A DNA stretch of 52,111 nucleotides from an uncultured Flavobacteriaceae bacterium (GCA_938010765.1 CALLVX010000029.1:1-52111), one strand, 5' to 3'; counted from the first letter of the stretch, positions 34,038 to 43,656 are shown. Translations and numbers: made by a program. Notes: generated by a model from the letters alone, not told the origin.

Positions 34038-35690
34038 TTAATTAAGTAATTGCCGAGCATGTGCCAAAGCAGAATCGGACAAAGCTTTCCCATCTAGCAT
34101 TTCAGCCAACTCTATCACCCTTTCATCTAGGGTTAAAGCTTGCATATATGTTTGCGTAGCACCATCTTTTTCTGATTTAAAGACCTTAAAATGTTGATCT
34201 CCCTTAGAAGCTACTTGTGGAATATGAGTAATCGAAAATACCTGCATAGCACTGCTCATCGATTGCATAATGTCTCCCATTTTATTGGAAATCTCCCCAG
34301 AGACACCCGTATCTATCTCATCGAACATCATTGTGGGCAGCTGTTCATATTTCGCCAAAATCGACTTTATCGTCAACATGATACGCGAAAGTTCTCCGCC
34401 CGAGGCCACTTTTTTAAGAATTCCAAAGTCAGCTCCCTTGTTGGCCGAAAACAAAAATGTTAAGTCATCCTTGCCATTATTCTTAAAAGCGTCTGAAGGT
34501 GCCAACGTTATTTTGAAGGATGCGCTCGCCATACCTAAACTACTTAAACTGGCCAGCATTTGTTTCTGCAGACCCGGTATCGCCTTTTGTCTTTTCGTGC
34601 TTATTGTATTTGCCGTTTTTTCCAATAGGGTCTTTTGTATTTGCAACAGGCTTTCCTTAGCAGTTATACTTGCCTCTAAACTCTCTGTAACACCTACCTT
34701 GTCTGAGAGGGTTTCTTTGATTTTTAATAATTCGGAAACCTCGCTTACATCGTGTTTTCTTTGTAAATCATATAACAGCTGTAATTTGCCATTCACCTGT
34801 TCAAGTATTTCAGGATTGGCATCAGTAGCGTCTTGAAAGGATTCTAACTCATTGGTAATATCATCTAATTCTATAAAAACAGATTGTATTCGGTCATTTA
34901 ACTGTGCATACTTGCTTCCAAGCGATGACAATTTAATCGACACTTGTTTCAATTCGGATAACAATCCTAAAATTCCCCCTTGCTCGTTAGTCAACATTTG
35001 GTGTCCTTTGGAAAGCTGTTCTAGAATCGCGCCAACATTGTTCAATTGTTCATATTCCGATTCTAATTCTTCCTGCATTCCCTCTTTAAGGGTCGCCGTT
35101 TCTAGTTCTTGTAACAAGAAACTATTATAGTCATGTTCTTTATCTGCCTCTTTCTGAAAATCGATCAATTCCTGTAACGCATGTTCGGTAGTTCTATATG
35201 CTGCCAATTGTGTCTGATAGGTAGCTAGTACCTTTCCATTCTCTGCCAAGGCATCAATTAGTTTTAACTGAAAATCGCTTTCCGTTAGCCGTAAAGTTTG
35301 GTGTTGTGAATGCACATCGATCAAGCGGCCTCCAAGTTTCGTCAGTACATCAAGGGTAACTGGGGAATCGTTTACAAAAGCTCTCGACTTGCCGCTCGGT
35401 AGTATCTCCCGGCGTATAATGGTATGCGCCTCGTAATCTAAATCTTGTCGCTTAAAAAAAGCGCCCAAGCCATAGTTGTCTATTTGAAATTCGGCTTCGA
35501 TAATACACTTAGTTTGCTTATCGCGCAGCGAACTCAAATCAGCTCTTTTACCAAGCACCAGTGAGAGTCCGCCCAACAAAATAGACTTACCAGCCCCTGT
35601 TTCACCTGTTATTACGGTAAAACCTTTTGTGAACGACACATTTAAATGGCCGATAAGTGCGTAGTTTTTAATAGAGAGGTTTGCTAACAA
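34038..35690 (-). CDS. recN: DNA repair protein RecN
   Basis: A 550-residue SMC-like ATPase that helps repair double-strand breaks. Walker A GETGAGKS is at residues 29-36 after MLANLSIKNYALIGHLNVSF. SQHQTLRL follows, then a long coiled coil (about 150-340). The C-terminal half has the signature SGGELSRIMLTIKSIL and Walker B MMFDEIDTGVSGEI. FSITHIPQVASKGDQHF is conserved near the end. It has its own -7 element. Confidence 0.97.
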   Translation of the reverse strand: MLANLSIKNYALIGHLNVSFTKGFTVITGETGAGKSILLGGLSLVLGKRADLSSLRDKQTKCIIEAEFQIDNYGLGAFFKRQDLDYEAHTIIRREILPSGKSRAFVNDSPVTLDVLTKLGGRLIDVHSQHQTLRLTESDFQLKLIDALAENGKVLATYQTQLAAYRTTEHALQELIDFQKEADKEHDYNSFLLQELETATLKEGMQEELESEYEQLNNVGAILEQLSKGHQMLTNEQGGILGLLSELKQVSIKLSSLGSKYAQLNDRIQSVFIELDDITNELESFQDATDANPEILEQVNGKLQLLYDLQRKHDVSEVSELLKIKETLSDKVGVTESLEASITAKESLLQIQKTLLEKTANTISTKRQKAIPGLQKQMLASLSSLGMASASFKITLAPSDAFKNNGKDDLTFLFSANKGADFGILKKVASGGELSRIMLTIKSILAKYEQLPTMMFDEIDTGVSGEISNKMGDIMQSMSSAMQVFSITHIPQVASKGDQHFKVFKSEKDGATQTYMQALTLDERVIELAEMLDGKALSDSALAHARQLLN

Positions 35691-35711
35691 ATTTTCAGGA
35701 TATTAGGTATA

Positions 35712-35719
35712 CAAAGATA
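35712..35719 (-). promoter_or_regulatory. -7 promoter element for recN
   Basis: TATCTTTG on the minus strand, exact TAnnTTTG, 22 bases before the recN ATG. Confidence 0.5.
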
Positions 35720-35809
35720 TACTTTATCCCAATCAATAGAAATCTAAAATAGGTAGCTACTCTTGCTTTGGGGAAAAATCTTCCCTTTAAGAGTGAGGTG
35801 TAGGCAAAA

Positions 35810-36703
35810 CTAGTATTTAATATCATTCCATGTACTGGAATAAAATGGGGCAACGCGATTTAAGGTTTCTTTTAAGGCCACAATATCGGTTTTGGGGCCG
35901 TCGGAGAATATATTTTGTATCTCGTCCGATTTAGCGTCGAAAAAAGTTTGGATCAAAAACGCATTGGGTCTGCGTTTGATCATCGTTTCGAATAATTTCA
36001 TAGTCCCTGAGATGACTTGTTTCCCGGTACTATTATTGTCAGCCAAAACATCCATCCCCTTGCGATGGTAATTGTACATTGCCACCCGGTACTCCCTATA
36101 GGTATTTGACATAAGGTTATCGACCAACTCAAAACGACTTCTATTGTTGTCGGTAGATTGTTCCCAGCCAGATGCGTTACTTCCCTGAGCCTGTGCAACT
36201 ATGCGTTGTGCGATTCTATAACTGTCGTTACCACCTTCCAAAGAAAAGGTATCTGCATCCAATCCTAAAATTATATAAACGTAGTAAGAGATTACACTTA
36301 CAAGGTTCGATTCGAAAACATTCTCATTAAAGACCAATGGTTGAAACTCAATGTATTCAAAATCAAAATCATTGTCCTTGAAATTAAAGATCGGTGTGTC
36401 GTAGGAGGTATTGAATACAGGTCGAGATGACTGTATTTGAAGGGTTCCTTTGAATCTGTTAGAGTCAAAATCGGTAATGGTTATAAACATTTGTGCATTG
36501 ACCCTCTCATTTTCTTTATACGAGCGATTGGTCCACTTATTTTTATTCACAAAATCGTTCAAGGACCTTTCCAAGGTTTTGAATATCTGTTGGTTCGTTT
36601 GGGAAACTTGATCTGAATTTACGGTTATAGTACATGTTAGTTCCTGTGCGATAACGCCCAAACCGAACATAGTGAAAACAAAAAGGATAAGTAAGTTACG
36701 CAT
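35810..36703 (-). CDS. DUF4835 family protein, secreted
   Basis: A 297-residue protein with a signal peptide ending GVIAQ (about residue 19). Conserved parts include QIFKTLERSLNDFVNKNKWT, SSRPVFNTSYDTP, SNLVSVISYYVYIILGLDAD and the C-terminal PFYSSTWNDI. The family is found mainly in Bacteroidota between coaBC and recN, as here; function is not known. Its ATG overlaps the coaBC stop by 8 bases, so the two are coupled. It is probably periplasmic. Confidence 0.9.
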   Translation of the reverse strand: MRNLLILFVFTMFGLGVIAQELTCTITVNSDQVSQTNQQIFKTLERSLNDFVNKNKWTNRSYKENERVNAQMFITITDFDSNRFKGTLQIQSSRPVFNTSYDTPIFNFKDNDFDFEYIEFQPLVFNENVFESNLVSVISYYVYIILGLDADTFSLEGGNDSYRIAQRIVAQAQGSNASGWEQSTDNNRSRFELVDNLMSNTYREYRVAMYNYHRKGMDVLADNNSTGKQVISGTMKLFETMIKRRPNAFLIQTFFDAKSDEIQNIFSDGPKTDIVALKETLNRVAPFYSSTWNDIKY

Positions 36704-37901
36704 GGATTCTTTGAATAATTTCGTTCCAAATATCCGCGGCCACTTCGGCCTTGGTTTTTAGTTCAAACGTTTTAATAGTCAAATTCTTATCTATGAACTG
36801 TATTTTATTGGTAGCCTTACCAAAGCCGGCCCCAGGGTCGTTCAAGGAGTTGAGCACAATAGCATCTAAATGTTTTCGTTCCAATTTCCCTTTGGCATTG
36901 GCCACCTCGTTTTCGGTCTCCAAGGCAAAGCCAACCAAAAACTGTTTTTGCTTTTGCTCTCCTAAGGAAAGAAGGATGTCTTTGTTCTTCGTAAATTCAA
37001 TCGAAAGGTCGTTGTCGGATTTTTTTATTTTCTGTTCTGCGACCGATTTTGGTCTGTAGTCGGCCACTGCAGCTGCACAGATTGCAATATCTATACTTTT
37101 ATAGTGCTTATGAACGGAATTGTACATTTCCTCGGCAGAAACGACTCTTACTAACTCGATCATCAAATGGTCGAGTACCAGATGAGACGGACCTGTTACT
37201 AAAATAACAGATGCCCCTAATTCGGCAGCTGCTTTAGCCAGCTCAAACCCCATAAGTCCAGAAGAATGATTTCCTATAAAACGAACAGGATCAATCGCCT
37301 CATAGGTTGGGCCAGCTGTAATCAGCACTTTTTTCCCTTTGAGCGGTTGTCCTTCAGACAAGTGATCGGTCATAAAACTAACTATATCTTCTGGTTCGGC
37401 CATGCGCCCTTCACCGTAAAGGCCACTCGCAAGCTCGCCGGAAGTAGCGGGAATCATCACATTTCCAAAAGCTTTCAATTTTTCAAAAGAAATCTGGGTC
37501 GAAGGATGCTTATACATATCCAAATCCATCGCAGGTGCAAAGAAAACAGGGCATTTAGCCGAAAGGTATGTTGCCAACAATAGATTATCACAGCTGCCAT
37601 TTGCCATTTTTGACATGGTATTGGCGGTTGTCGGGGCTATTAAAAATAAATCCGCCCACAGTCCTAAAGACACATGATTGTTCCATTCTGTAGTATCCCC
37701 TTCTTCTTTCACAAAGGCCGTAAGTACAGCATTTTTAGATAAGGTAGCCAAGGTAAGGGGTGAAACAAAAGAGCTGGCACTTTCAGTTAAAATAACTTTA
37801 ACTTCAGCGCCAGCTTTTATAAGTAAACGAACAAGAAACGTAGTTTTGTAAGCAGCAATGCCCCCGGTTATTCCTAAGAGGATACGCTTACCTACCAACA
37901 T
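36696..37901 (-). CDS. coaBC: Bifunctional phosphopantothenoylcysteine decarboxylase / phosphopantothenate-cysteine ligase
   Basis: A 401-residue fusion for two steps of coenzyme A synthesis. The N-terminal flavin domain (CoaC) shows LLGITGGIAAYKT, NHVSLGLWADLFLIAPTTAN and FFAPAMDLDMYKHP. The C-terminal ligase (CoaB) starts near residue 185 with VLITAGPTYEAIDPVRFIGN and has AAVADYRPK and LVGFALETE. The frame extends 24 codons upstream into the rpoZ stop region; homology starts at MLVGKRILLG (37901), 2 bases before that stop codon. Confidence 0.96.
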   Translation of the reverse strand: MLVGKRILLGITGGIAAYKTTFLVRLLIKAGAEVKVILTESASSFVSPLTLATLSKNAVLTAFVKEEGDTTEWNNHVSLGLWADLFLIAPTTANTMSKMANGSCDNLLLATYLSAKCPVFFAPAMDLDMYKHPSTQISFEKLKAFGNVMIPATSGELASGLYGEGRMAEPEDIVSFMTDHLSEGQPLKGKKVLITAGPTYEAIDPVRFIGNHSSGLMGFELAKAAAELGASVILVTGPSHLVLDHLMIELVRVVSAEEMYNSVHKHYKSIDIAICAAAVADYRPKSVAEQKIKKSDNDLSIEFTKNKDILLSLGEQKQKQFLVGFALETENEVANAKGKLERKHLDAIVLNSLNDPGAGFGKATNKIQFIDKNLTIKTFELKTKAEVAADIWNEIIQRIHA

Positions 37902-37902
37902 A

Positions 37903-38238
37903 TTACTTCGATTCTTTGTCGGTGTTTCTATGGTATATTTTTTCATGCAACCATTCTTCCACTGCCAAGGCATGTGGTTTTGGTAATTTCTCGTAGAATT
38001 TGGAAACCTCTATCTGTTCTTTATTTTCAAAAACTTCTTCGAGACTGTCGCTATAAGTGGCAAACTCTTCTAACTTTTCGAGCAGTTCTTTTTTAATCTC
38101 TGAATTGATCTGCACCGCTCTTTTTGCTGCGATAGAGATCGCCTCATAAATATTATCGGTTTGTTGGTCGAACTCGTTCTTATTGATTGTTACCGTAGAA
38201 ACGGGTGCTTTCGAATTTTTAAGGTCATTCATGTTCAT
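37903..38238 (-). CDS. rpoZ: RNA polymerase omega subunit (Bacteroidota type)
   Basis: A 111-residue Rpb6/omega-like protein. FDQQTDNIYEAISIAAKRAVQI is the omega core that clamps the beta' C-terminus; the following acidic helical part (EIKKELLEKLEEFATYSDSL) is typical of the Bacteroidota form. Position between bamD and coaBC supports the call. Start may be ATG 38238 or 38232. Confidence 0.88.
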   Translation of the reverse strand: MNMNDLKNSKAPVSTVTINKNEFDQQTDNIYEAISIAAKRAVQINSEIKKELLEKLEEFATYSDSLEEVFENKEQIEVSKFYEKLPKPHALAVEEWLHEKIYHRNTDKESK

Positions 38239-38250
38239 AATATCAGCTAA

Positions 38251-39072
38251 TTATTTTGCTTCCTTTTCAGGAACATCCTGTAATTCTTTTTCAATTTTTT
38301 CTAAGAGACCATCCGCCTTTTTGGCAAATCTCGTCTCTGGGTACTGTTTTTTCAAAAGGTTGTAAGCAGCTTTGGCTTCTCCAAACCGTACTTCTTTTAA
38401 CCAATTAGCGCTATTCATCGCATACATAGTAGCAGATTCGAATCGATAGTACATGGCATCTTCTGTATAAACAGAACCTGGATAATCTGTCAGAAAATTA
38501 TCGAAGGCCGAAATCGCGGGCACTAAAAATGAAAGGTCAAACTCTCCTAATTTATTAAACTGTTTTGCTATTGAGTACGCTTTTCTTTCTTTCTTAGTGG
38601 TTAATTCACTGGCCATTTGGTTGGCCTCCTTAAAGTACTCGGACTCAGGATAAAGATTGATAAATGTCTGAAGTTTAGCCAGAGCCTTATCTGTATCTGT
38701 TTGATCCAACGTATGCTCCGGACTTAACATAAAGTAGCACTTAGCTCCCAAAAATGATGCTCTGGCAGCCTTATCACTTTGCGCATACGACTTTACAAAT
38801 CGCTCGAATTGATAACCGGCCATGCTATAATTTTTTGTCTGAAAATAAGTATCTGCCAAAAAGAACATCACACGCTCTCCTTGTGGCTTCCCAACATATT
38901 TTGGCGCTATTTGTTCGAACAATCTATTTGCACGTTTGTAATCTCCTTCATCATACAGTTTTTGAGCCAACTCGTATTTAGACTTTACATCCTCGTTCTT
39001 GAGCACACTCTGATACTCACTGCAAGATGCAAGTAATACGGTTAATACCATTAAAAGTTGTACTGTTCTCAT
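38251..39072 (-). CDS. bamD: Outer membrane assembly lipoprotein BamD
   Basis: From ATG 39072 the protein has 273 residues. The lipoprotein signal ends LLASC (Cys17). Helical TPR-like repeats follow (YELAQKLYDEGDYKRANRLF, MFFLADTYFQTKNYSMAGYQ, KALAKLQTFINLYPESEYFK). BamD supports BamA in inserting beta-barrel proteins into the outer membrane. An upstream ATG at 39084 falls at the predicted start of transcription and is less likely. The rpoZ gene follows after 12 bases. Confidence 0.92.
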   Translation of the reverse strand: MRTVQLLMVLTVLLASCSEYQSVLKNEDVKSKYELAQKLYDEGDYKRANRLFEQIAPKYVGKPQGERVMFFLADTYFQTKNYSMAGYQFERFVKSYAQSDKAARASFLGAKCYFMLSPEHTLDQTDTDKALAKLQTFINLYPESEYFKEANQMASELTTKKERKAYSIAKQFNKLGEFDLSFLVPAISAFDNFLTDYPGSVYTEDAMYYRFESATMYAMNSANWLKEVRFGEAKAAYNLLKKQYPETRFAKKADGLLEKIEKELQDVPEKEAK

Positions 39073-39088
39073 TTTAAAAAACATTTTG

Positions 39089-39096
39089 CAAAATTA
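39089..39096 (-). promoter_or_regulatory. -7 promoter element for the bamD-rpoZ-coaBC-DUF4835 run
   Basis: TAATTTTG on the minus strand, exact TAnnTTTG, with transcription predicted from about 39082. Confidence 0.5.
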
Positions 39097-39189
39097 CGGA
39101 AAATCCACGGATTTAAAAAACAAATTTTTAATCACTAAAATAGGCGGTCTTTTAAATTTAAGAAAAGGTTTTGGCTAAGATTTAACGAA

Positions 39190-40080
39190 CTAGACGGTTA
39201 ATTTCCCCAACTTCCCAACAACTGTTTTCAACTCTTCCTTTAATGCGGTGCTAGCTTCTATTAGAGGGAGACGTACCTTGGCACTGCCTAGACCTAGAAA
39301 TTCAAATATGGCCTTGATCCCGGCAGGATTCCCCTCTTTGAAAATAAGATTCATTGCTTTTGCTAGGGCCTCATGCAATTCTTGCGCTTCTGTACGCTTT
39401 TTTTTCAAACCTAAATCGATCATTTTAGAAAACTCGAAAGGCAAGCCTTGCCCCAATACAGAAATGACTCCGGCTCCGCCAGCAAGCACCGTTGCCAATG
39501 CCGTAGGGTCATCTCCTGAAATAACCAAAAAGTCTTTCGGCTTTTTTTGAATCAACTCTTTTATCTGATCGATATCACCACATGCTTCCTTAATAGCCAC
39601 AATAGTATCACAATCATTGGCAAGACGTATCGTAGTTTCAGGCACCATATTACTTCCCGTTCTGCCCGGCACATTGTAAACTATAATGGGTTTTTCGGTA
39701 GCGCTGGCGATAGCCTTAAAATGCTGGTAAATACCCTCCTGCGTTGGTCTGTTATAATAGGGAGATACGGAAAGTATTGCGGTAAAGCTAGAAAGATCCC
39801 ATTGCTCCAATTCTTCAACTACCGCTGAGGTATAATTGCCCCCTACCCCAAGAACCAAGGGAAGTCTCCCTGCGTTCGCAGTAATAATAGCATCGGCGAC
39901 TATTCTTTTTTCATGCTTGCGAAGTGTAGCAGATTCTCCCGTGGTACCTAAGACCACTAAATAGTCGATTCCTCCATCGATACAGTGCTCTACAATCTGA
40001 CCGAGCGAAGCCACGTCTACTTCTCCTTCTTTTGTAAAAGGAGTTACCAATGCAACGCCGGTTCCTACCAATTCTTTCAT
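39190..40080 (-). CDS. dapA: 4-hydroxy-tetrahydrodipicolinate synthase
   Basis: A 296-residue TIM-barrel aldolase that condenses pyruvate with aspartate semialdehyde, the first committed step to lysine and diaminopimelate. [28 protein letters not shown] and [11 protein letters not shown] (catalytic Tyr) are present; Lys in VAIKEACGD forms the Schiff base. It follows the DUF6913 gene after a 44-base gap with a hairpin. Confidence 0.96.
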   Translation of the reverse strand: MKELVGTGVALVTPFTKEGEVDVASLGQIVEHCIDGGIDYLVVLGTTGESATLRKHEKRIVADAIITANAGRLPLVLGVGGNYTSAVVEELEQWDLSSFTAILSVSPYYNRPTQEGIYQHFKAIASATEKPIIVYNVPGRTGSNMVPETTIRLANDCDTIVAIKEACGDIDQIKELIQKKPKDFLVISGDDPTALATVLAGGAGVISVLGQGLPFEFSKMIDLGLKKKRTEAQELHEALAKAMNLIFKEGNPAGIKAIFEFLGLGSAKVRLPLIEASTALKEELKTVVGKLGKLTV

Positions 40081-40093
40081 TTCACAATTATTA

Positions 40094-40111
40094 CAACACC
40101 CGAAGGTGTTG
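40094..40111 (-). other. UUCG hairpin between DUF6913 and dapA
   Basis: On the minus strand CAACACC-TTCG-GGTGTTG is a perfect 7-bp stem capped by the extra-stable C(UUCG)G tetraloop. There is no T run, so it probably shapes mRNA stability or expression balance and does not terminate transcription. Confidence 0.6.
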
Positions 40112-40124
40112 CTTCAGGCTGAGA

Positions 40125-40661
40125 TTAATTACTTATTTCGTTTAGTACCCCAAGGTACTTTTTTAATTCTTTCTTAAAAACCTTAAAATCGGTCAAGGAT
40201 ACATCTAGGATCAAATCGTTGAAATAACTATCAACTTCGGTAAAACCTACCCGAAAACGCGCTTTTGTCTTTACGCTCATCAATTTCATCAATAAATTAT
40301 CCTCTTTATAATAATTGACCAATAAATCGTATTCCCGACTCAGGAATTCCAACGCATAACTATTTTCGATTTCTCCGTTCCAACCTAGGTCTTTATCGGA
40401 AAAAACCGGCGTGGAATAGGGTGAATTTTTGTCATAATAACTTTTATAACCTATGATTTTAACGGCATTGGGCCGTAAAGCATATTCTTCCTGAAATTGA
40501 TAAAAAACATCCGCGTTTTCGAATTGGTCCATATCCACGATACAAGCTACGGAAGTAATACCACGCGAACGGTTCGCAGGAACCACGGGTTTCTTCAAAG
40601 CCTCCTTCAAGAATTTTTCACCAGATCGATACTTGAACTTATCTTTTATTCCCTTAAACAT
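40125..40661 (-). CDS. DUF6913 family protein
   Basis: A 178-residue cytoplasmic protein with no signal peptide. Visible parts: RSRGITSVACIVDMDQFENA, IIGYKSYYDKNSPYSTPVFS, LGWNGEIENSYALEFLSREY and the C-terminal DLILDVSLTDFKVFKKELKK. I recall it as a Bacteroidota-specific family beside dapA; no function is known to me. Two candidate -7 elements lie upstream. Confidence 0.82.
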   Translation of the reverse strand: MFKGIKDKFKYRSGEKFLKEALKKPVVPANRSRGITSVACIVDMDQFENADVFYQFQEEYALRPNAVKIIGYKSYYDKNSPYSTPVFSDKDLGWNGEIENSYALEFLSREYDLLVNYYKEDNLLMKLMSVKTKARFRVGFTEVDSYFNDLILDVSLTDFKVFKKELKKYLGVLNEISN

Positions 40662-40725
40662 GTATTTTTACATTTTGTTCCCCCATTTTCTCTTTGTGTG
40701 AACTTAAAAGTAGGATAGGGTATTA

Positions 40726-40766
40726 CAAATGTAAAGAATATCCATTCACATCATAAGACAAAGATA
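40726..40766 (-). promoter_or_regulatory. Two candidate -7 elements for the DUF6913-dapA transcript
   Basis: On the minus strand TACATTTG (40733-40726) and TATCTTTG (40766-40759) both match TAnnTTTG. They lie in the 114-base divergent gap to the nucleotidase gene. Confidence 0.4.
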
Positions 40767-40775
40767 AAAAGGATT

Positions 40776-41540
40776 ATGATTTTAAAAATAAAACATTTTG
40801 TTGCAATTATAACAATCGAGATATTCTCCGCTTGCCAGAACCAGCCACAAAGTCTTTCCGAAATTAAGGCAAAACAACTGCCCATTTCAGATTCTATAAG
40901 CGATAACGCAGCCATAGAGGCCTTCGTGCGTCCCTATCGTAAGCGAATTGATGCGGTTTTGGATAGCACGCTCGCCTTTGCTTCTAAACCAATCTCAAAA
41001 GAAGATGGTTATTACAACAGTACGGCCGGAAATCTTATGGCCGATATTGTTCTTCAGCAGGCCAGTCCTATTTTTAAGCAGCGTACGGGAAAGGAAATCG
41101 ACTTCGTACTCTTGAATCATGGTGGTATTCGATCGGTCATTTCAGAAGGGCCCGTATCTGCCCGTACCGCCTACGAAGTAATGCCCTTTGAGAATAGTAT
41201 TGCCGTTGTGGAGCTTTCTGGACAATCGATTCTAGCACTTATTGATTACCTTATTGCTTCTAAACGTGCGCATCCTGTTAGCGGTATTCAGGTAGTACTA
41301 AACAAAAACGATGAACTACACTCCCTTAAGATTGGCGGCAAAGCCTTTGACATAAATCAGCATTACTGGGTAGCTACTAGTGACTACCTGACGAATGGAG
41401 GGGATAGCATGGTATTTTTTAAAGATGCACTGAACATTACGACGGTAGATTATTTAATTAGGAATGCCTTGATCGATTATTTTAAAAGGGTAGACACACT
41501 GGCTCCCATAATTGATGACCGTTTTTACAAAATAGAATAG
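40776..41540 (+). CDS. 5'-nucleotidase C-terminal domain protein
   Basis: A 254-residue protein that corresponds to the C-terminal substrate-binding half of UshA-type 5'-nucleotidases. The motifs NSTAGNLMADIVLQQASPIF, LLNHGGIRSVISEGPVSART, AYEVMPFENSIAVVELSGQS and ATSDYLTNGGDSM are seen. The metallophosphatase half is encoded by the next gene. A signal is present, with Cys20 after FSA (possible lipoprotein). Together the pair should make one periplasmic nucleotidase. Confidence 0.9.
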   Translation: MILKIKHFVAIITIEIFSACQNQPQSLSEIKAKQLPISDSISDNAAIEAFVRPYRKRIDAVLDSTLAFASKPISKEDGYYNSTAGNLMADIVLQQASPIFKQRTGKEIDFVLLNHGGIRSVISEGPVSARTAYEVMPFENSIAVVELSGQSILALIDYLIASKRAHPVSGIQVVLNKNDELHSLKIGGKAFDINQHYWVATSDYLTNGGDSMVFFKDALNITTVDYLIRNALIDYFKRVDTLAPIIDDRFYKIE

Positions 41541-41608
41541 GTCTCTTTAAAACAGGGATGGTCCGTCATCCTTCACGAATAAAAAGAACGCCTTATACCT
41601 TACAACAT

Positions 41609-42520
41609 ATGGAACGAAGAAAATTCTTGAAAAATGTTTCGGCCTCGACCGCCTTGGTAGGTTTGGGCGGATTCTCACTGCAGTCATGCGCACTTAAGGC
41701 AAAAAAGAAGATTACGATCTTGCATACAAATGATGTACACAGTCATATTGATGCATTTCCTAAAGATCACAGCCAATTTCCTGGTTTAGGTGGACTTGCA
41801 AAACGGGCTTCGTTAGTTGATTGGATACGAAAAGAAAACACGAACACGCTCTTATTCGATGCCGGTGATATTTTTCAAGGAACACCTTACTTTAATTTTT
41901 ATGGGGGCGAATTGGAGTTCAAATTAATGTCGATGTTAAAATACGACGCCGCCACCATTGGTAATCATGATTTTGATAATGGTATTAATGGCCTTTATGC
42001 ACAGTTGCCCCACGCAACATTCGAACTGATCAATGCAAATTACGATTTCAGCAATACCGTATTGGATGGCCATATAAAACCATATAAAACCTACCTCGTA
42101 GACGACATCAAAGTTGGTGTTTATGGGGTTGGTATTGAATTAGAGGGGCTTGTAACAAAGGCATTGTACAAAGAAACCGGCTATTTAAACCCCTATGAAA
42201 TAGCCATAGATACGGAAAAAACATTGAAGCATACCGAACAGTGCGACATAATCGTTTGTCTTTCACATCTTGGATATCAGTACCAAAACATACGTAGACC
42301 CTATGACCTTGAACTTGCCAGCAAGACCAAGTATACCGATTTGATTATTGGCGGGCATACCCATACATTCCTAGATACCCCGACCATCGTTAAAAACGGG
42401 GCCAGTCGAAATGTGCTAGTGAACCAAGTAGGCTGTTTTGGGGTGAATTTGGGACGAATCGATTTTTACTTTGACAATCAAAAAAACCTAGCTGCATCTG
42501 GTGTTAGTATTAAGGTATAG
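41609..42520 (+). CDS. 5'-nucleotidase/metallophosphatase, catalytic half
   Basis: A 303-residue protein starting at MERRKFLKN, a twin-arginine-like signal followed by a lipobox-like LQSC (Cys27). The metal site motifs are intact: ILHTNDVHSH, LFDAGDIFQG, TIGNHDFDNG, CLSHLG and IIGGHTHTF. It ends before the C-terminal nucleotide-binding domain, which is supplied by the gene 68 bases upstream. An earlier in-frame ATG (41558) would bury the signal and is rejected. Confidence 0.92.
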   Translation: MERRKFLKNVSASTALVGLGGFSLQSCALKAKKKITILHTNDVHSHIDAFPKDHSQFPGLGGLAKRASLVDWIRKENTNTLLFDAGDIFQGTPYFNFYGGELEFKLMSMLKYDAATIGNHDFDNGINGLYAQLPHATFELINANYDFSNTVLDGHIKPYKTYLVDDIKVGVYGVGIELEGLVTKALYKETGYLNPYEIAIDTEKTLKHTEQCDIIVCLSHLGYQYQNIRRPYDLELASKTKYTDLIIGGHTHTFLDTPTIVKNGASRNVLVNQVGCFGVNLGRIDFYFDNQKNLAASGVSIKV

Positions 42521-43108
42521 ATAAGGAGACGAAGCTCTTCCATACCGAAATTATATCTTGAAAAGGTATATTTCTCTAATTAGGCTTTACAAATATCATT
42601 GCAAGCACCTTCGTAATATAGCGATAATCGGATTTAACGAACTTTGAATATGCCTCAAAAACATTTCAAATATGCCGCGTTAGCGTCGTTTGTTCCATTT
42701 CTATTTGTTTACAAAATTTCTCGGTTTACCCTTCCTCAATTGGTTTTACAGGCTTACGGGGTATTTTATCACTTTTTCATTCCCCCATATAAATTGCCTA
42801 GCAATAGCTTCGTTTCCCGCAAAAATACAACGCCAATTTTCGTTTGATAACCCCCTATAGCTATAAATGCATGAATTAAGGAATCGATTGCATCACCGGG
42901 CAACTCTTGGCAGAAAAACCCTTATCCCAACAGCCGGAAAATAGTGATTTAAGTGAAATTTCGATCGTTTTCCAGACCGAATCGGATAAGAATTTATAAT
43001 TTTTCAAACCCAACTAAGAGGTTCCTACAAGGAAAAAAAATGATTCAATTAAACAATTCGAAGCAACCAAATTAAAGAAATTACGTCTTATGAATATTAA
43101 AGTACTAC
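42521..43108. other. Sparse intergenic region with possible gene remnant
   Basis: I find no convincing gene in these 588 bases. A 67-codon frame at 42644-42847 has no recognised similarity, no signal and AT-driven composition. A start-less stretch of about 40 codons ends at 42999 (TGQLLAEKPLSQQPENSDLS); the opposite strand is open there as well. This may be the decayed tail of a gene or simple chance. Confidence 0.5.
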
Positions 43109-43498
43109 ATGATGAAAAAAGGAATTTTATTTTTTACATTAATAGGGTTTTTATTCTCCTGTAATGATGATGATAATTCTTCAGAAATTGAATTGGTAGG
43201 TACTTGGAAATTAATTGAAGTTTTAGTCGGTTCAGGAGATGGGAGTGGAGTATTTGAAACAGTAAACAGCGAAAAAATTTTAGAATTTCAAAAAGACGGA
43301 ATCGTTACATCAAATGGACGTATATCTGCAGCTTCCGTGGAGGCAAACGTCTCTAATAGACTACGGTATTCAGTAACTGAATCGGTTATTTTTTCTGATG
43401 GTTTTAGCAGTATGAAATTTGAAATAACTGATTCATTCTTGATTGTAGATAATCTTTGCACCGAACCTTGCCAATCTAAGTATGCAAAAGTTCGATAA
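43109..43498 (+). CDS. Small lipocalin-like lipoprotein
   Basis: A 129-residue protein with a lipoprotein signal ending FLFSC (Cys18; the second Met is also a possible start). The mature part begins acidic (NDDDNSSE), then ELVGTWKLIEVLVGSGDGSG and ILEFQKDGIVTSNG, the pattern of lipocalin-like small lipoproteins in Flavobacteriaceae. It is isolated. Low GC compared with neighbours hints at a mobile or fast-evolving gene. Confidence 0.7.
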   Translation: MMKKGILFFTLIGFLFSCNDDDNSSEIELVGTWKLIEVLVGSGDGSGVFETVNSEKILEFQKDGIVTSNGRISAASVEANVSNRLRYSVTESVIFSDGFSSMKFEITDSFLIVDNLCTEPCQSKYAKVR

Positions 43499-43656
43499 AA
43501 CTACTTACAGCATTTTTTCGTCTTACAGGATATACTTTAAACTTTCGAAGCCCTTCTGTATTTCAATCCTTTTCTGACTTATTGGTATTTATATATTTTA
43601 AATCGATTTATGTACTTGTCCTTCAGCCGAGAACGCTCTAATAAAATCGATTGGCC

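Noticed and set aside
42644..42847. 67-codon frame on the plus strand.
   Set aside because: No recognised similarity, no clear start signal, and composition looks noncoding.
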